Assembly: GCA_031296115.1 (NCBI GenBank)
Contig: JARLGI010000124.1
Span: 51,144-115,143 of the forward strand
DNA: 64,000 bases
Direction of reading: 5' to 3'
Origin: Acidobacteriota bacterium
GTDB lineage: Bacteria > Acidobacteriota > Terriglobia > Terriglobales > Acidobacteriaceae
Shown here: piece after piece, positions 7,797-16,833 of the stretch
Layout of the letters: every line of letters begins with the position of its first letter
Position numbering within the stretch: position 1 is the first letter of the stretch
The notes under the pieces: generated by a model
What the model saw: the letters and a program-made list of their open reading frames with translations, nothing else
Databases searched by the model: none
What the model was told of the DNA's origin: nothing
Translations under genes and position numbers: made by a program

Positions 7797-8222
7797 CTAC
7801 TCCCGGTATATCCAGCCCGCGACCAGCGTCGCCAGGATGGCGCCGACCCAGAGTTCCATCATCCACCACAAGGGAAAGATGCGGGGCAGCGGCGACCAGG
7901 TCGCCATGGCGAAGTTGCTGGGGAACCCGGCGAGGAAGCCGACGAAGATACCGACTCGAAACGCGGTGCGCGGACCTGCGCCCCGGGTGGCACGTACTGA
8001 CGCGTAAATCCACGCCACAATGTAGGAGGCGACGAACAGCATCAGGATCCACTGCCCGACGAAGAAGGGATAGCGCGGCTGCGCCAGCATGGCGCCCGCC
8101 TGCTGCGCGGCGGCATAGTGCGGCCCCAGGACCAGCTGGTTGATGCCCATGCTCCAGAGGTTCCACACCACGCCCCCGGCCAGGGCGCCATACAATACAC
8201 GCCGGCCATTGATAGCGGCCAT
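7797..8222 (-). CDS. Conserved small membrane protein, unknown function
   Basis: A 141-residue protein with four predicted membrane spans: roughly residues 8-30, 50-75, 88-108 and 115-138. No catalytic or ligand motif is evident. The first span (GALAGGVVWNLWSMGINQLVLGP) and the charged cytoplasmic end WIYRE suggest an integral inner-membrane protein. Start ATG at 8222. A dispersed repeat lies just downstream of its stop. I do not recognise a function. Confidence 0.65.
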   Translation of the reverse strand: MAAINGRRVLYGALAGGVVWNLWSMGINQLVLGPHYAAAQQAGAMLAQPRYPFFVGQWILMLFVASYIVAWIYASVRATRGAGPRTAFRVGIFVGFLAGFPSNFAMATWSPLPRIFPLWWMMELWVGAILATLVAGWIYRE

Positions 8223-8297
8223 AACACCACCTCGTGTGAAAAGATTTTTGCCGAATGGGTCTTGTCGGGCTGACGCTAGCAGCGGCCTGCGGCAAAG

Positions 8298-8498
8298 TCA
8301 AACACCATCTTGCCTCTGGCGTGTGGCCTTTCGCTTCGCGGCCCGGCGCGGCGCGGCGGCAGGATGGGTCTTAGATGCCCGGTGCTTTCCCAGGGCCGTC
8401 AGCCGCGCATCCAGAGAATTCAGCGCGTCGAGGATAGCGTTCATCAGCTCGGCGGTAATGAGGTCGCCCGGTTTGAGGTGCTGAAATTTCTTGCCCAT
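8298..8498 (-). CDS. Small basic-tailed protein, unknown function
   Basis: A 66-residue protein. The first 40 residues contain a PGDLITAELMNAILDALNSL segment and form a likely amphipathic or coiled helix; the tail is rich in Arg, Lys and Ala. A strong ribosome-binding site (AGGAGG) sits seven bases before the ATG, good evidence that it is translated. The LITAELMNAIL phrase resembles short helices found in phage-tail and other structural proteins, but that is only a resemblance. It is transcribed away from the GMC oxidoreductase gene. Confidence 0.55.
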   Translation of the reverse strand: MGKKFQHLKPGDLITAELMNAILDALNSLDARLTALGKHRASKTHPAAAPRRAAKRKATRQRQDGV

Positions 8499-8799
8499 GT
8501 TTGGATCCTCCTGATTTTGGCACCCCGAGCATGCTGTTCACGGTGCCAACGCTCCGCGGCGCTGTCAAGGATGGTTGCCGGTGACCGCAAGCTCACGCCC
8601 ACGGCTACCACAAATTTCGCCCTTCGGGCTCCCACCGCAGAAGCGAATGATACAGCAGCGTTGCCAAAACGGTTTCGTATACGGCCATCGCCGGCGCACA
8701 CACCTGTGCAACATGCGTCACAGACGTGCGGGATGCCGGGTGGGATAATGCGGCGTAATCGTTTAGCGCCGTATCGGGCCTGTCCGCCCTGAACTCGCC
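8499..8799. other. Intergenic region upstream of the GMC oxidoreductase
   Basis: Non-coding gap between divergent genes. I see no repeat, RNA gene or convincing promoter motif in it. Confidence 0.4.
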
Positions 8800-10569
8800 A
8801 TGTGCAGCCACAACCTAGTTTCTTCAGACCAAGCCGGGAGTCGGAATGCGCAGCAGAAAAGCCCCGAAGAGACCGCAGGGACCGCGTCGTCCGGGGCGTC
8901 CCGCGATGCGGAAACGCAGTTCGATTACGACTACATCATTATTGGCTCGGGATTCGGCGGCAGCGTCAGCGCGTTGCGGCTGGTGGAAAAAGGTTATCGC
9001 GTCGCGGTGATGGAGATGGGGCGGCGCTGGACGCCGGAAAACCTGCCGCGCACCAGTTGGTCGTTCCATCGCTGGTTCTGGCGGCCGGGACTGGCGCTGC
9101 GCGGCTTCTTCAACATGCGCTTCTTCCGCCATGTCACCATCCTGCACGGCTGCGCCGTGGGCGGCGGTTCCATCACGTACGCCTGCACGCTGCTGCGGCC
9201 GCCCGACAAAGTGTGGGACAACGGCGACTGGGCGGGGCTGTCGGACTGGAAGACCGAGATGCCCGCACACTACGACACGGCGTCGCGCATGTTGGGCGTC
9301 ACGGAAAACAGGATTCTCGGGCCGGCCGACAAGCTGCTTAAGAAGGCGGCGGAATCGATTGGCGTGGGCAATACCTTCTATCCCACGCAGGTTGCCATCT
9401 TCCAGGCGGCGCCGGGCGAGCCCGGCGGACAGACTTTTCCCGATCCTTATTTCGGCGGCGAAGGCCCGGAGCGCACCACCTGCACCGCTTGCGGCGGCTG
9501 CATGATGGGCTGCCGTCACGGCGCGAAGAACACGCTCGACATGAACTATCTCTATCTTGCGGAGAAGCGCGGCGCGCAGGTCTATGCCGAGACGAAGGTC
9601 GTGGATGTGCAGCCGCTGAGCGGCGCGGCCGACGGCAGCCGTGGGTACGAGGTGTCCACCCAGAAGTCCACCGCGTTCGTAATGAAGCATCCGCGGCGCT
9701 TCACCTGCAGGGGCGTCATCTTCGCAGCGTCATCGCTGGGCACTACCGAGTTGCTCTTTCATCTGAAGGAGAAGAAGTCGCTGCCCGCGGTCAGCGATCG
9801 CGTGGGCAAGCACATCCGCACGAATTCGGAATCGCTGATCGGCGTGCGCGTGCCCGGATCGAGCGACGACCTGTCGAAGGGCATCGCCATCGGCTCCGGG
9901 GTTTACATTGATGAGCACACGCACATCGAGGCAGTACGCTATCCCAACGGCTCGGATTCGATGTCGGCGTGGTCCACCATCCTGACCGGCGGACGGCCGG
10001 GCGCGGGCCGGATCGGGCTGTGGCTCAAGAACCTCTGGGTCTCGGCCATCTGCCATCCCATCCGCACCTTCCGAGTGTTCCAGCCTTTCGGCTGGGCGCG
10101 GGAGTCGGTGATCTTGCTGTGCATGCAGGCGCTGGACGCGCACATTGACATGCGCTGGAAGCGGACGTGGTTCTGGCCGTTCCGCAAATTCATGGTCAGC
10201 CATGGGGACAAGGTACCCACCTACATCCCGCAGGCCAACGACTTCGCGCAGAAGCTGGCACAGATGGCGGGCGGCACCGCCATGAGCATGCTGCCGGAGA
10301 TCCTGTTCGACATTCCAGGCACGGCGCATTGCCTAGGCGGCTGCGTCATCGCCGACTCGCCGGAGCGCGGCGTGGTCGACGCCCGGCATCGCGTCTTCGG
10401 CTACCAGAACATGTACATCTGCGATGGCTCGGTGGTGGCGGCCAACCTGGGGGTCAATCCCAGCCTGACCATTACCGCGCTGGCGGAGCGAGCCATGAGT
10501 TTTATCCAACCGGCATCGCAAAGCGAGTGGAAGCACAGAGCCGAGCGACAGAAGGCGCAGGTCGCGTAG
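8800..10569 (+). CDS. GMC-family FAD oxidoreductase (cholesterol-oxidase-like)
   Basis: A 589-residue flavoprotein. The Rossmann dinucleotide motif DYIIIGSGFGGSVSALRL is at about residues 44-61. A GMC-type segment, GCAVGGGSITYACTLLRPP, is near 117. The substrate/FAD part ends with GGCVIADSPERGVVDARHRV and a C-terminal VNPSLTITALAERA. A four-cysteine cluster, CTACGGCMMGCRHGAKNT, near residue 227 is characteristic of the cholesterol-oxidase-like subgroup. The substrate is probably an alcohol or sterol-like compound, unknown. There is no signal peptide; the first 40 residues are polar. The ATG at 8800 lacks a clear ribosome-binding site. Confidence 0.85.
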   Translation: MCSHNLVSSDQAGSRNAQQKSPEETAGTASSGASRDAETQFDYDYIIIGSGFGGSVSALRLVEKGYRVAVMEMGRRWTPENLPRTSWSFHRWFWRPGLALRGFFNMRFFRHVTILHGCAVGGGSITYACTLLRPPDKVWDNGDWAGLSDWKTEMPAHYDTASRMLGVTENRILGPADKLLKKAAESIGVGNTFYPTQVAIFQAAPGEPGGQTFPDPYFGGEGPERTTCTACGGCMMGCRHGAKNTLDMNYLYLAEKRGAQVYAETKVVDVQPLSGAADGSRGYEVSTQKSTAFVMKHPRRFTCRGVIFAASSLGTTELLFHLKEKKSLPAVSDRVGKHIRTNSESLIGVRVPGSSDDLSKGIAIGSGVYIDEHTHIEAVRYPNGSDSMSAWSTILTGGRPGAGRIGLWLKNLWVSAICHPIRTFRVFQPFGWARESVILLCMQALDAHIDMRWKRTWFWPFRKFMVSHGDKVPTYIPQANDFAQKLAQMAGGTAMSMLPEILFDIPGTAHCLGGCVIADSPERGVVDARHRVFGYQNMYICDGSVVAANLGVNPSLTITALAERAMSFIQPASQSEWKHRAERQKAQVA

Positions 10570-10877
10570 GACGCGGCACAAGAACAGGTAACCTGCGGCC
10601 ACGTGACCTCTCAACGACACGTCCGAACTCACGGACGTGATTCCAGCAAGAAACGACATTTAAGACTTGATTACATTGGCGATTTCTAAGGTAATTCTTG
10701 GCCAAAGCTGGGTTACAATTCGCACAAACGATGCTTCAAGTCGCCTCCGGCGCGGCGGAAAGAACCGAACATTCCGATGCTGAAGCAAGAACGCGGTTGC
10801 GGCACCAAACTATTTCGGCATTTCTGACGACGGGCTGCGCCCGGACGGACGCGGTCAACGCAGTACCAGGAGTGGGA
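10570..10877. other. Leader region of the cytochrome-porin operon
   Basis: About 300 non-coding bases before the decaheme cytochrome gene. The frame of that gene is open back to 10698, but the protein so added has no signal peptide and no family resemblance. A TACAAT box at 10714-10719 may be a -10 element; no good -35 is seen. Confidence 0.4.
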
Positions 10878-11816
10878 ATGAATCTCGCCAAAAGAGCTTT
10901 CCCGTTGGTTCCAGCTTTCTTGATCGCCTGCGGCATTCTTTCGGCCGGCGCTGCAAGACCGCAGGCCGGCAGCCCGCCAACGCAGTCTTCCGCCGTGACG
11001 CCCCTCCCGACGGGCGGCCAATACGCCGACAACAACATTTGCCAGACGTGCCACCAGGAAGTGTGGGACAGGCACTTCGCCAACACGCCGCACTCTGCGC
11101 TGCTCAAGGGCGAGCAACACGGATGCCAGTCGTGTCATGGACCGGGACAGGCGCACGTGGACGGGGGCGGCGACGTCACTAAGATCACTCGCTTCGAAAC
11201 GCTCACCCCGGCGCAGACGGCGGCCATCTGCACCAAGTGCCACCAGTCGAGCCTGGAGACGCAGAACTTCGCAAAGTCGGCACACCTGGCCAGTGGCGTC
11301 AGTTGCACGTCGTGCCACAGCCCGCACAAGTCCAGCGATGTGAATTTCATGCTCATAAAGCCGCAGACGGAGCTGTGCTACGGATGCCACGCCGCGCAGA
11401 AAGCCGAGTTCGCCCGGCCCTACCGTCACCGCGTCGATGCCGGGCTCATCCAGTGCAGCGACTGCCATAATCCGCACGGGACCCAGGTGGGCCACCAGGT
11501 GAGGGCTGCCGCCGGGCAATTCGCTGTGTGCACCAAGTGCCACACCGATACCATGGGGCCGTTCGTCTTCGAACACGCACCGGTCAAGACGGAAAGCAGT
11601 TGCCTGAACTGCCACACGCCGCACGGCTCGACCAACCCGCGGCTGCTGCAGGTGAACAACGTCAACTTCCTGTGCCTGCGTTGTCATACGCCCAACACGA
11701 ATGGAGCGGCTCCGGGTGCGCCTTCGTTCCATAACCAGAACACGAAGTACCAGGCGTGCACCCTCTGCCACACACAGATTCATGGTTCCAACTTCAGCCC
11801 GGTGTTCTTCCGGTAG
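10878..11816 (+). CDS. Decaheme c-type cytochrome, MtrA/DmsE type
   Basis: Exported 312-residue cytochrome with ten CxxCH heme motifs: CQTCH, CQSCH, CTKCH, CTSCH, CYGCH, CSDCH, CTKCH, CLNCH, CLRCH and CTLCH, spread evenly from about residue 55 to 300. Length and heme count match MtrA, DmsE and PioA, periplasmic wires that carry electrons into or out of an outer-membrane porin. A signal peptide occupies the first 27 residues. I chose the ATG at 10878 for its AGGAGTGGGA ribosome-binding site and this signal peptide. The porin gene follows at once, so the two form an operon. Direction of electron flow (metal reduction or Fe(II) oxidation) cannot be read from the sequence. Confidence 0.92.
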   Translation: MNLAKRAFPLVPAFLIACGILSAGAARPQAGSPPTQSSAVTPLPTGGQYADNNICQTCHQEVWDRHFANTPHSALLKGEQHGCQSCHGPGQAHVDGGGDVTKITRFETLTPAQTAAICTKCHQSSLETQNFAKSAHLASGVSCTSCHSPHKSSDVNFMLIKPQTELCYGCHAAQKAEFARPYRHRVDAGLIQCSDCHNPHGTQVGHQVRAAAGQFAVCTKCHTDTMGPFVFEHAPVKTESSCLNCHTPHGSTNPRLLQVNNVNFLCLRCHTPNTNGAAPGAPSFHNQNTKYQACTLCHTQIHGSNFSPVFFR

Positions 11817-11831
11817 GTGCGAGGCATGTCA

Positions 11832-14177
11832 ATGGATTGTCCAAAGATTGGCGTTTACTCTCTCCGGCTGGCGATGCTGGTGCTATGCGTATTGCTGGCC
11901 ATCGCGGCCTCGGCGCAGAACCCTCCGGCTCCGGCCAGTCCACCGCCCGCTCCGTCGCCAAGCGCGGATGAAGGCAAGGACATCGGCGGCTTTCATGTGA
12001 CGCAGTCAATTGAGTTGGGCGGCCGCATCACCGAGGTCAACGGCAGCCAGGCGATGTACGACACGCTGATTAATCAGCAGACGGGCGCGCGCATCCTAGA
12101 GCAGTCGCTCACCATGCAGTCGCTCAGCCACGAGGATTATTTCGACACGCTGACGCTCAGTAGCTTCGGATGGGGCGGCGATCCCGAGCAGGCGGCGCGC
12201 CTGCGGATCTCGAAGTATCGCTGGTACACCTTCAGTGGCAGCTACCAGCACATGCAGAATTATTTCGATTACGACCTGTTTGCTAACCCGCTGAATCCGC
12301 CGACCGGCCAGCCGTTCATCCCGATCCTGAATTCACCGCACGCCTATTACAACCGGCAGAACCTCTACAACTTCGGCATCGTGGTACTTCCCATGAGCCG
12401 CATCTCGTTCCGCTTCGATTACAGCCGGAACCGCTTCATCGGGCCATCGTTCAGCAGCGTGCACCAAGGGACCGAGGCACTGCTCGACCAGGGAACCAAC
12501 AACACGCTGAACGGATATCGCTTTGGCGCCGATTTCCGCGCCACCAAGAAGACCACCATCAGCTACACGCAGTTGTTCCAGTACTACGATGGCAACACGA
12601 CGTACCAGCTGAACCCGTTTAACTCCTGGCCGCTTTCCAACGGCCAGCCAGTAACGTTGGGGCTCTCCTGGTTCAACGGCGGCAGCCCGTGCGCCGCGCC
12701 GCTGAAGAACGGCATCGCCAATCCCACGTGCAACGGGTACTTCAACTATAACGTCTATCAGAACCAACGCACGGTGATTCCGACGGAACAGGTGAACCTG
12801 AAGTCGTCGTCCCTGAAGTGGCTGGACTTCAACGGCCAGTTCCAGTACAGCCATGCGCACATGAGCACGCCGCTGAACGACAGCTTCGCCGGCCTGATCA
12901 GCCGCAGCGCGAACCTCGGCTTCAACACCGATGGCAGCAATGCCACCGCCAAGTGGAATTCGGCCTCCGCCGAGCTCACGGCGACGATCCACCTGAGCGA
13001 CCGGCTTCGCCTGGTGGAGACGTTCCGCTTCCGCAACTTCAGCGTGGCTGGCGATTTCCTGGACCTGGAATCCAGCTTCTTCAATGCAGCCAGCTTCGGC
13101 TCAGCGTCGCTGCTGAATCCGGTGGCGACCTTCCCGCCGAACCTCTACCACAACTCCAGTTCTCCGGCCGACATCGTGAACGAGACGACGATCAACATGA
13201 TCGGGCAGGACACCAAAGAAAACGACTTCCAGGTGCAGTACGATGTCTCGCGTTTCTTTGGCGTGCGCGCCGGCTTCATCTGGAGCAACTACATCATCCA
13301 GCCTGGCAACACCTACCAGGCGTCGGCAGGCGATGTGTACTATCCCACCAATCCCAATCGCGGCAATTGCGTGGGATTGCCATTGAATCCCGACGGCAGT
13401 TGCACTTTCAGCGGCGTGATCGCTCCCTGGGGCGCTCCGACGACCGAGATCAATCGTTACTCCGGAGTACTGGGCGCGTGGTTCCGCAAAGGAAGCACCC
13501 TGCATGCCAACTTCAACGCGCAATTCGGCGGCGCCGACAACTGGATCTACCGCATCGATCCCATCAAGTTCTTCAACATCTCCGGTAACGTGAGTTACAC
13601 GCCGCGACCCTGGCTGATGGTGGGCGGCAACGTGAATTATCAGCGCGCGACCAACAACAGTAGTGACCTCGCTTACAACCAGCACAACTACACCACTATG
13701 TTCAACGCCATGATTACACCCGGCAAGCGCTGGGGAGTTGACATGGCGTACAACTTCGACGCCATCCAGCAGAACATGAACCTGTGCTTTGCGGGTACGC
13801 TGGTTCCGGCCGGTTCCTATACCTGTCTCGGCGATGCCACCCTCATGGAAACTCTCGGCGTGTACCAGACTCATACGCAGTACGGCTACTTCGCGTTGAC
13901 GCTGACGCCGATCGAGCGCCTCACCGTTCGCCTTGGCTACAACATCGTAGACAACCAGGGGAACACCACGCAGTTCAATTCCCTGTTGCCGCTGGGGCCG
14001 CTGGCGTCGGTGTACCAATCACCACTGGCGGCGGTGGACGTGAATGTCTACAAGAACGTGACCTTCAAGGCGGGCTGGAACTATCACCAGTACAACGAGG
14101 ATTCGTTCGTGGGACCGACGGCGCCGCGCTACTTCCACTCCAACGAGACCGTGCTAGCGCTGAAGTACGCGTTCTAG
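11832..14177 (+). CDS. MtrB/PioB-like outer-membrane porin
   Basis: A 781-residue exported protein with a signal peptide ending near SAQ (residue 29), a Pro-rich linker and then alternating amphipathic strands to the end. It finishes in ETVLALKYAF, a terminal Phe typical of outer-membrane beta-barrels. Size and position directly after a decaheme cytochrome match the MtrB/PioB porins that sheath the cytochrome. The CxxC pair near the N-terminus of many Shewanella MtrB proteins is not seen. Start candidates are GTG 11817, ATG 11826 and ATG 11832; I prefer 11832 because CGAGG lies at the right distance. The stop overlaps the stop of the convergent STAS gene in CTAG. Confidence 0.8.
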   Translation: MDCPKIGVYSLRLAMLVLCVLLAIAASAQNPPAPASPPPAPSPSADEGKDIGGFHVTQSIELGGRITEVNGSQAMYDTLINQQTGARILEQSLTMQSLSHEDYFDTLTLSSFGWGGDPEQAARLRISKYRWYTFSGSYQHMQNYFDYDLFANPLNPPTGQPFIPILNSPHAYYNRQNLYNFGIVVLPMSRISFRFDYSRNRFIGPSFSSVHQGTEALLDQGTNNTLNGYRFGADFRATKKTTISYTQLFQYYDGNTTYQLNPFNSWPLSNGQPVTLGLSWFNGGSPCAAPLKNGIANPTCNGYFNYNVYQNQRTVIPTEQVNLKSSSLKWLDFNGQFQYSHAHMSTPLNDSFAGLISRSANLGFNTDGSNATAKWNSASAELTATIHLSDRLRLVETFRFRNFSVAGDFLDLESSFFNAASFGSASLLNPVATFPPNLYHNSSSPADIVNETTINMIGQDTKENDFQVQYDVSRFFGVRAGFIWSNYIIQPGNTYQASAGDVYYPTNPNRGNCVGLPLNPDGSCTFSGVIAPWGAPTTEINRYSGVLGAWFRKGSTLHANFNAQFGGADNWIYRIDPIKFFNISGNVSYTPRPWLMVGGNVNYQRATNNSSDLAYNQHNYTTMFNAMITPGKRWGVDMAYNFDAIQQNMNLCFAGTLVPAGSYTCLGDATLMETLGVYQTHTQYGYFALTLTPIERLTVRLGYNIVDNQGNTTQFNSLLPLGPLASVYQSPLAAVDVNVYKNVTFKAGWNYHQYNEDSFVGPTAPRYFHSNETVLALKYAF

Positions 14178-14902
14178 GCTGGGCCTTGGACTGGCGGCGC
14201 AGTTGAACTGTCCGGCGGGATGAAGCTGCGAATCGCCTCCAGCATGCGGGTTGCGGCAAGTCCGGGGTCCTGCGCGGCAAAGTCGGCGTCCAGCACGATT
14301 AGAGACACGGCGGGGTCAATCTCTTCCATCGCCTGCTTCGTTGAAACGCCATGCACGGTCTCGAGGCTCGCGCCCAGGACGACCAGTTTCGCCTTCGTCG
14401 CCTTCAACAGGATCAGGGCATCGTGGGTGTTGCCGGTGGTGACCGCCCGGTAGCCGGCGCGGTTCAGCACCTCGCCCAGCAGGGCGCGCACATCGTCGGA
14501 ATCATAGACGCAGAGAATGTGGAATTTCCTCGCGCCGCCGTTGGCGGCGTAGCGTGAGCCAAGATACGCCGCCACGATGGCGTCGGCCTCCGAGTCGTAC
14601 GTCTCGAACAGGGTAATCAGGTGGGTGGCCTCCAGCACGCGGCGCACATTGGGCTGCAACGAGCACAGCCGGAGGCTGCCGCCGCTGGTCCGCGCGGTGC
14701 TGAGCAGGCGCACCAGCGCTCCCAGCCCACTGCTGTCAACGAAGTCCACCCGCTCCAACTGCAGAACGACGTCGTGATACTGGGGCAAGACTTTCCTGAG
14801 ATGCAGTTGCAGGGAATGCACGTCTGTCCCGGCTACGATGCGCCCGTTGCATTGCACCACCATCACGTCGCCCACCGGGCGGCTATCCAGACGCAGTGAC
14901 AT
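14174..14902 (-). CDS. STAS-domain protein fused to a degenerate receiver domain
   Basis: A 242-residue cytoplasmic protein. Residues 1-105 form a STAS domain with the motif FVDSSGLGALVRLL around residue 54; the Ser pair is the site phosphorylated in anti-sigma-factor antagonists such as SpoIIAA. Residues 125-230 look like a response-regulator fold: ILCVYDSDDVRALL gives the acidic pocket, but the position of the phosphorylated Asp reads KLVVLGASL, with Gly instead of Asp. It may therefore act by protein contact in a partner-switching pathway. No kinase or anti-sigma partner is adjacent; the ECF pair at 3.9 kb is of a different type. Confidence 0.8.
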   Translation of the reverse strand: MSLRLDSRPVGDVMVVQCNGRIVAGTDVHSLQLHLRKVLPQYHDVVLQLERVDFVDSSGLGALVRLLSTARTSGGSLRLCSLQPNVRRVLEATHLITLFETYDSEADAIVAAYLGSRYAANGGARKFHILCVYDSDDVRALLGEVLNRAGYRAVTTGNTHDALILLKATKAKLVVLGASLETVHGVSTKQAMEEIDPAVSLIVLDADFAAQDPGLAATRMLEAIRSFIPPDSSTAPPVQGPA

Positions 14903-15101
14903 CGCTCCTCCTCGGACCGGCTCCGGCCCGTTGTTCTCCAGAGTGTCGAATCGCTCCGAGGTTTCACACTATACCGACCTTACACCGTGAGGAACAACCT
15001 CATTCGCGGCAGCGGCCTCTTCATCTTTGACAATTGTTCACATGTCACTGACAACCTCCGCGGCAGATATGACACTTGATAGGTTGGAGGATGTTGCTGG
15101 A

Positions 15102-16188
15102 ATGAGCGAGCACGAACCGACGTCGGCGTTGGCGTCGCACCCCGCGCTGCCCCGGGGCAAGACGGGCTTATCACGCGATGATCAAGCCCATCGGGGCAAT
15201 CTGCAACCTGGGCTGCACTTATTGTTATTACCTGCACAAGAAAGATTTGCTGGGCAGCGACAGCAAGTTCCGTATCTCCGACGAGATCCTGGAAGCGCAC
15301 ATCCGGCAGTACATCGAGGGACAGGGACCGCGATGAGGTCGTTTTCTCGTGGCAAGGCGGCGAGCCCTCTTTGCTGGGCGCGGACTTCTTCCGCAAGGTG
15401 GTCGCGCTGGAACAGAAGTACAAGAAGCCGCATCAGCGCATCGAGAACGATCTGCAAACCAACGGCACGCTGTTCGATGACGAGTGGGGCGCGTTCCTCA
15501 AGCAGACTGGCTTTCTCGTCGGCCTCAGCATTGACGGGCCGGAGGAGCTGCACGGCGCTTACCGCCTGGCCAACGACGGCAAGCCGACCTTTGCCAAGGT
15601 GTTCACGGCGGCGCAAATGCTGCACCGCCACGGCGTGCCGTTCAATACGCTGACGGTGGTGAACCGGCGAAACGCGAAACGCCCGCTCGATGTTTATCGA
15701 TTTCTGAAGAACGATGTGCGACCGCGACAGATGCAGACCTCGGCAAGGTCTTCGTCAACCTGTTCGAGACCGCCGTGGCGCAGTGGATGGGCAAGGAATC
15801 GCAGCTCTGCATCTACAACGAATTCTGCGGTAAGGGCATTGTCATGGAGCACGACGGCAGCGTGTACTCCTGCGACCACTACGTGTATCCCGAGTACAAG
15901 CTGGGCAACGTGTTGCAGACCTCCCGCTCGCGTATGGTCTTCTCCGAGCGGCAGAAGGCGTTCGGCTTTGCCAAGTTCAACGCGCTGCCGCAGGGTTGCC
16001 GCCAGTGCAACTACCTTTCCGCCTGCAATGGAGAATGTCCCAAGAACCGCTTGATTCGCACTCCCGACGGCGAGATTGGCCTGAATTACTTATGCAGCGG
16101 GCTGGGCAAGTTCTGGCAACACATTGACCGCGACGTCCAGGACATCTGCCGCCGGATTGCGCGCGGCGAGCCGCTGCGCCCCAGTTGA
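15102..16188 (+). pseudogene. Anaerobic sulfatase maturase (radical SAM), broken gene
   Basis: Fragments of an anaerobic sulfatase-maturating radical SAM enzyme lie in three frames. The frame from ATG 15102 (MSEHEPTSALASH...PRGKT) shifts at a GGG run near 15164. The piece from about 15166 (AYHAMIKPIGAICNLGCTYCYY, carrying the CxxxCxxC cluster site) stops at 15336 because of a second extra G near 15324. The third piece (DEVVFSWQGGEPSLLG) runs to about 15732. There the expected 70 or so residues before DLGKVFVNLFE are missing. The last part (15735-16188) keeps the SPASM cysteines, including CIYNEFCG and CRQCNYLSACNGECPKN. Two frameshifts plus a deletion make it non-functional. No sulfatase is nearby. 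Confidence 0.85.
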
Positions 16189-16833
16189 GTTCAGCAGTTG
16201 TTGGCCGGTCCACTCGGCGGTTGGATGACGGGTCACGTTGAAGTGAATGATGCGACGGCGATCATGGGCCAGTACCAGGAAAACGTAGAGGACCTGGAAT
16301 CGGATGGTGGACACGGTGAAGAAATCGACAGAAACCAGCTGCGAGACGTGGTTCTCGAGGAAAGTGCGCCAGTCTGAGGTGGCTTGCGGCCACGCACCAT
16401 GTATTTGCTCACGCTGGTCTGGCCGATGTCGATGCCGAGCTTGAGCAGTTCGCCGTGAATGCGCGGTGCACCCCAAGTGGGATTTTCCCGGCACATCCTG
16501 CGGATCAGATCTCGAACCTCACGAGCAATGACGGGGCGTCCGGGTTGCCCGTGTCGAACTCTCCAAGTCCAGAATCGGCGAAAGCCTTTGCGCTGCCAAG
16601 CGACGACGGTTTCCGGTTGCACGATGACCAAAGTCGATCGCCAATCCCGCCAGATGCGGGACAAGTAGACCCAGAACAGACCTCAATTTCAGCCGTTTCC
16701 GGCCTGAGCGCTGAAGCACGCCGATTTGTTGACGGAGAGCCAAGTTTTCGAGCTGGAGTTCCAGGCGTGAACGGAAGATCGAACGCAGTACATCTTGCGC
16801 GTTCAGTGAGAAGCACCGGAATTCTTGTGCCAA
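16189..16833 (-). mobile_element. Decayed DDE transposase (integrase-core IS) remnant
   Basis: A leftward transposase in at least three frames. The N-terminal piece near 16833-16650 reads ELQLENLALRQQIGVLQR. The middle piece, to about 16390, has SRIWRDWRSTLVIVQPETV and GWGAPRIHGELLKLG-like text. The last piece has SQLVSVDFFTV and FNVTRHPTAEWTGQQLL, part of the rve catalytic core with its first two acidic positions. The C-terminal third, with the last Glu, is missing: the match ends right at the stop of the sulfatase-maturase pseudogene. No terminal inverted repeats or target duplication could be identified. It is inactive. Confidence 0.8.
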
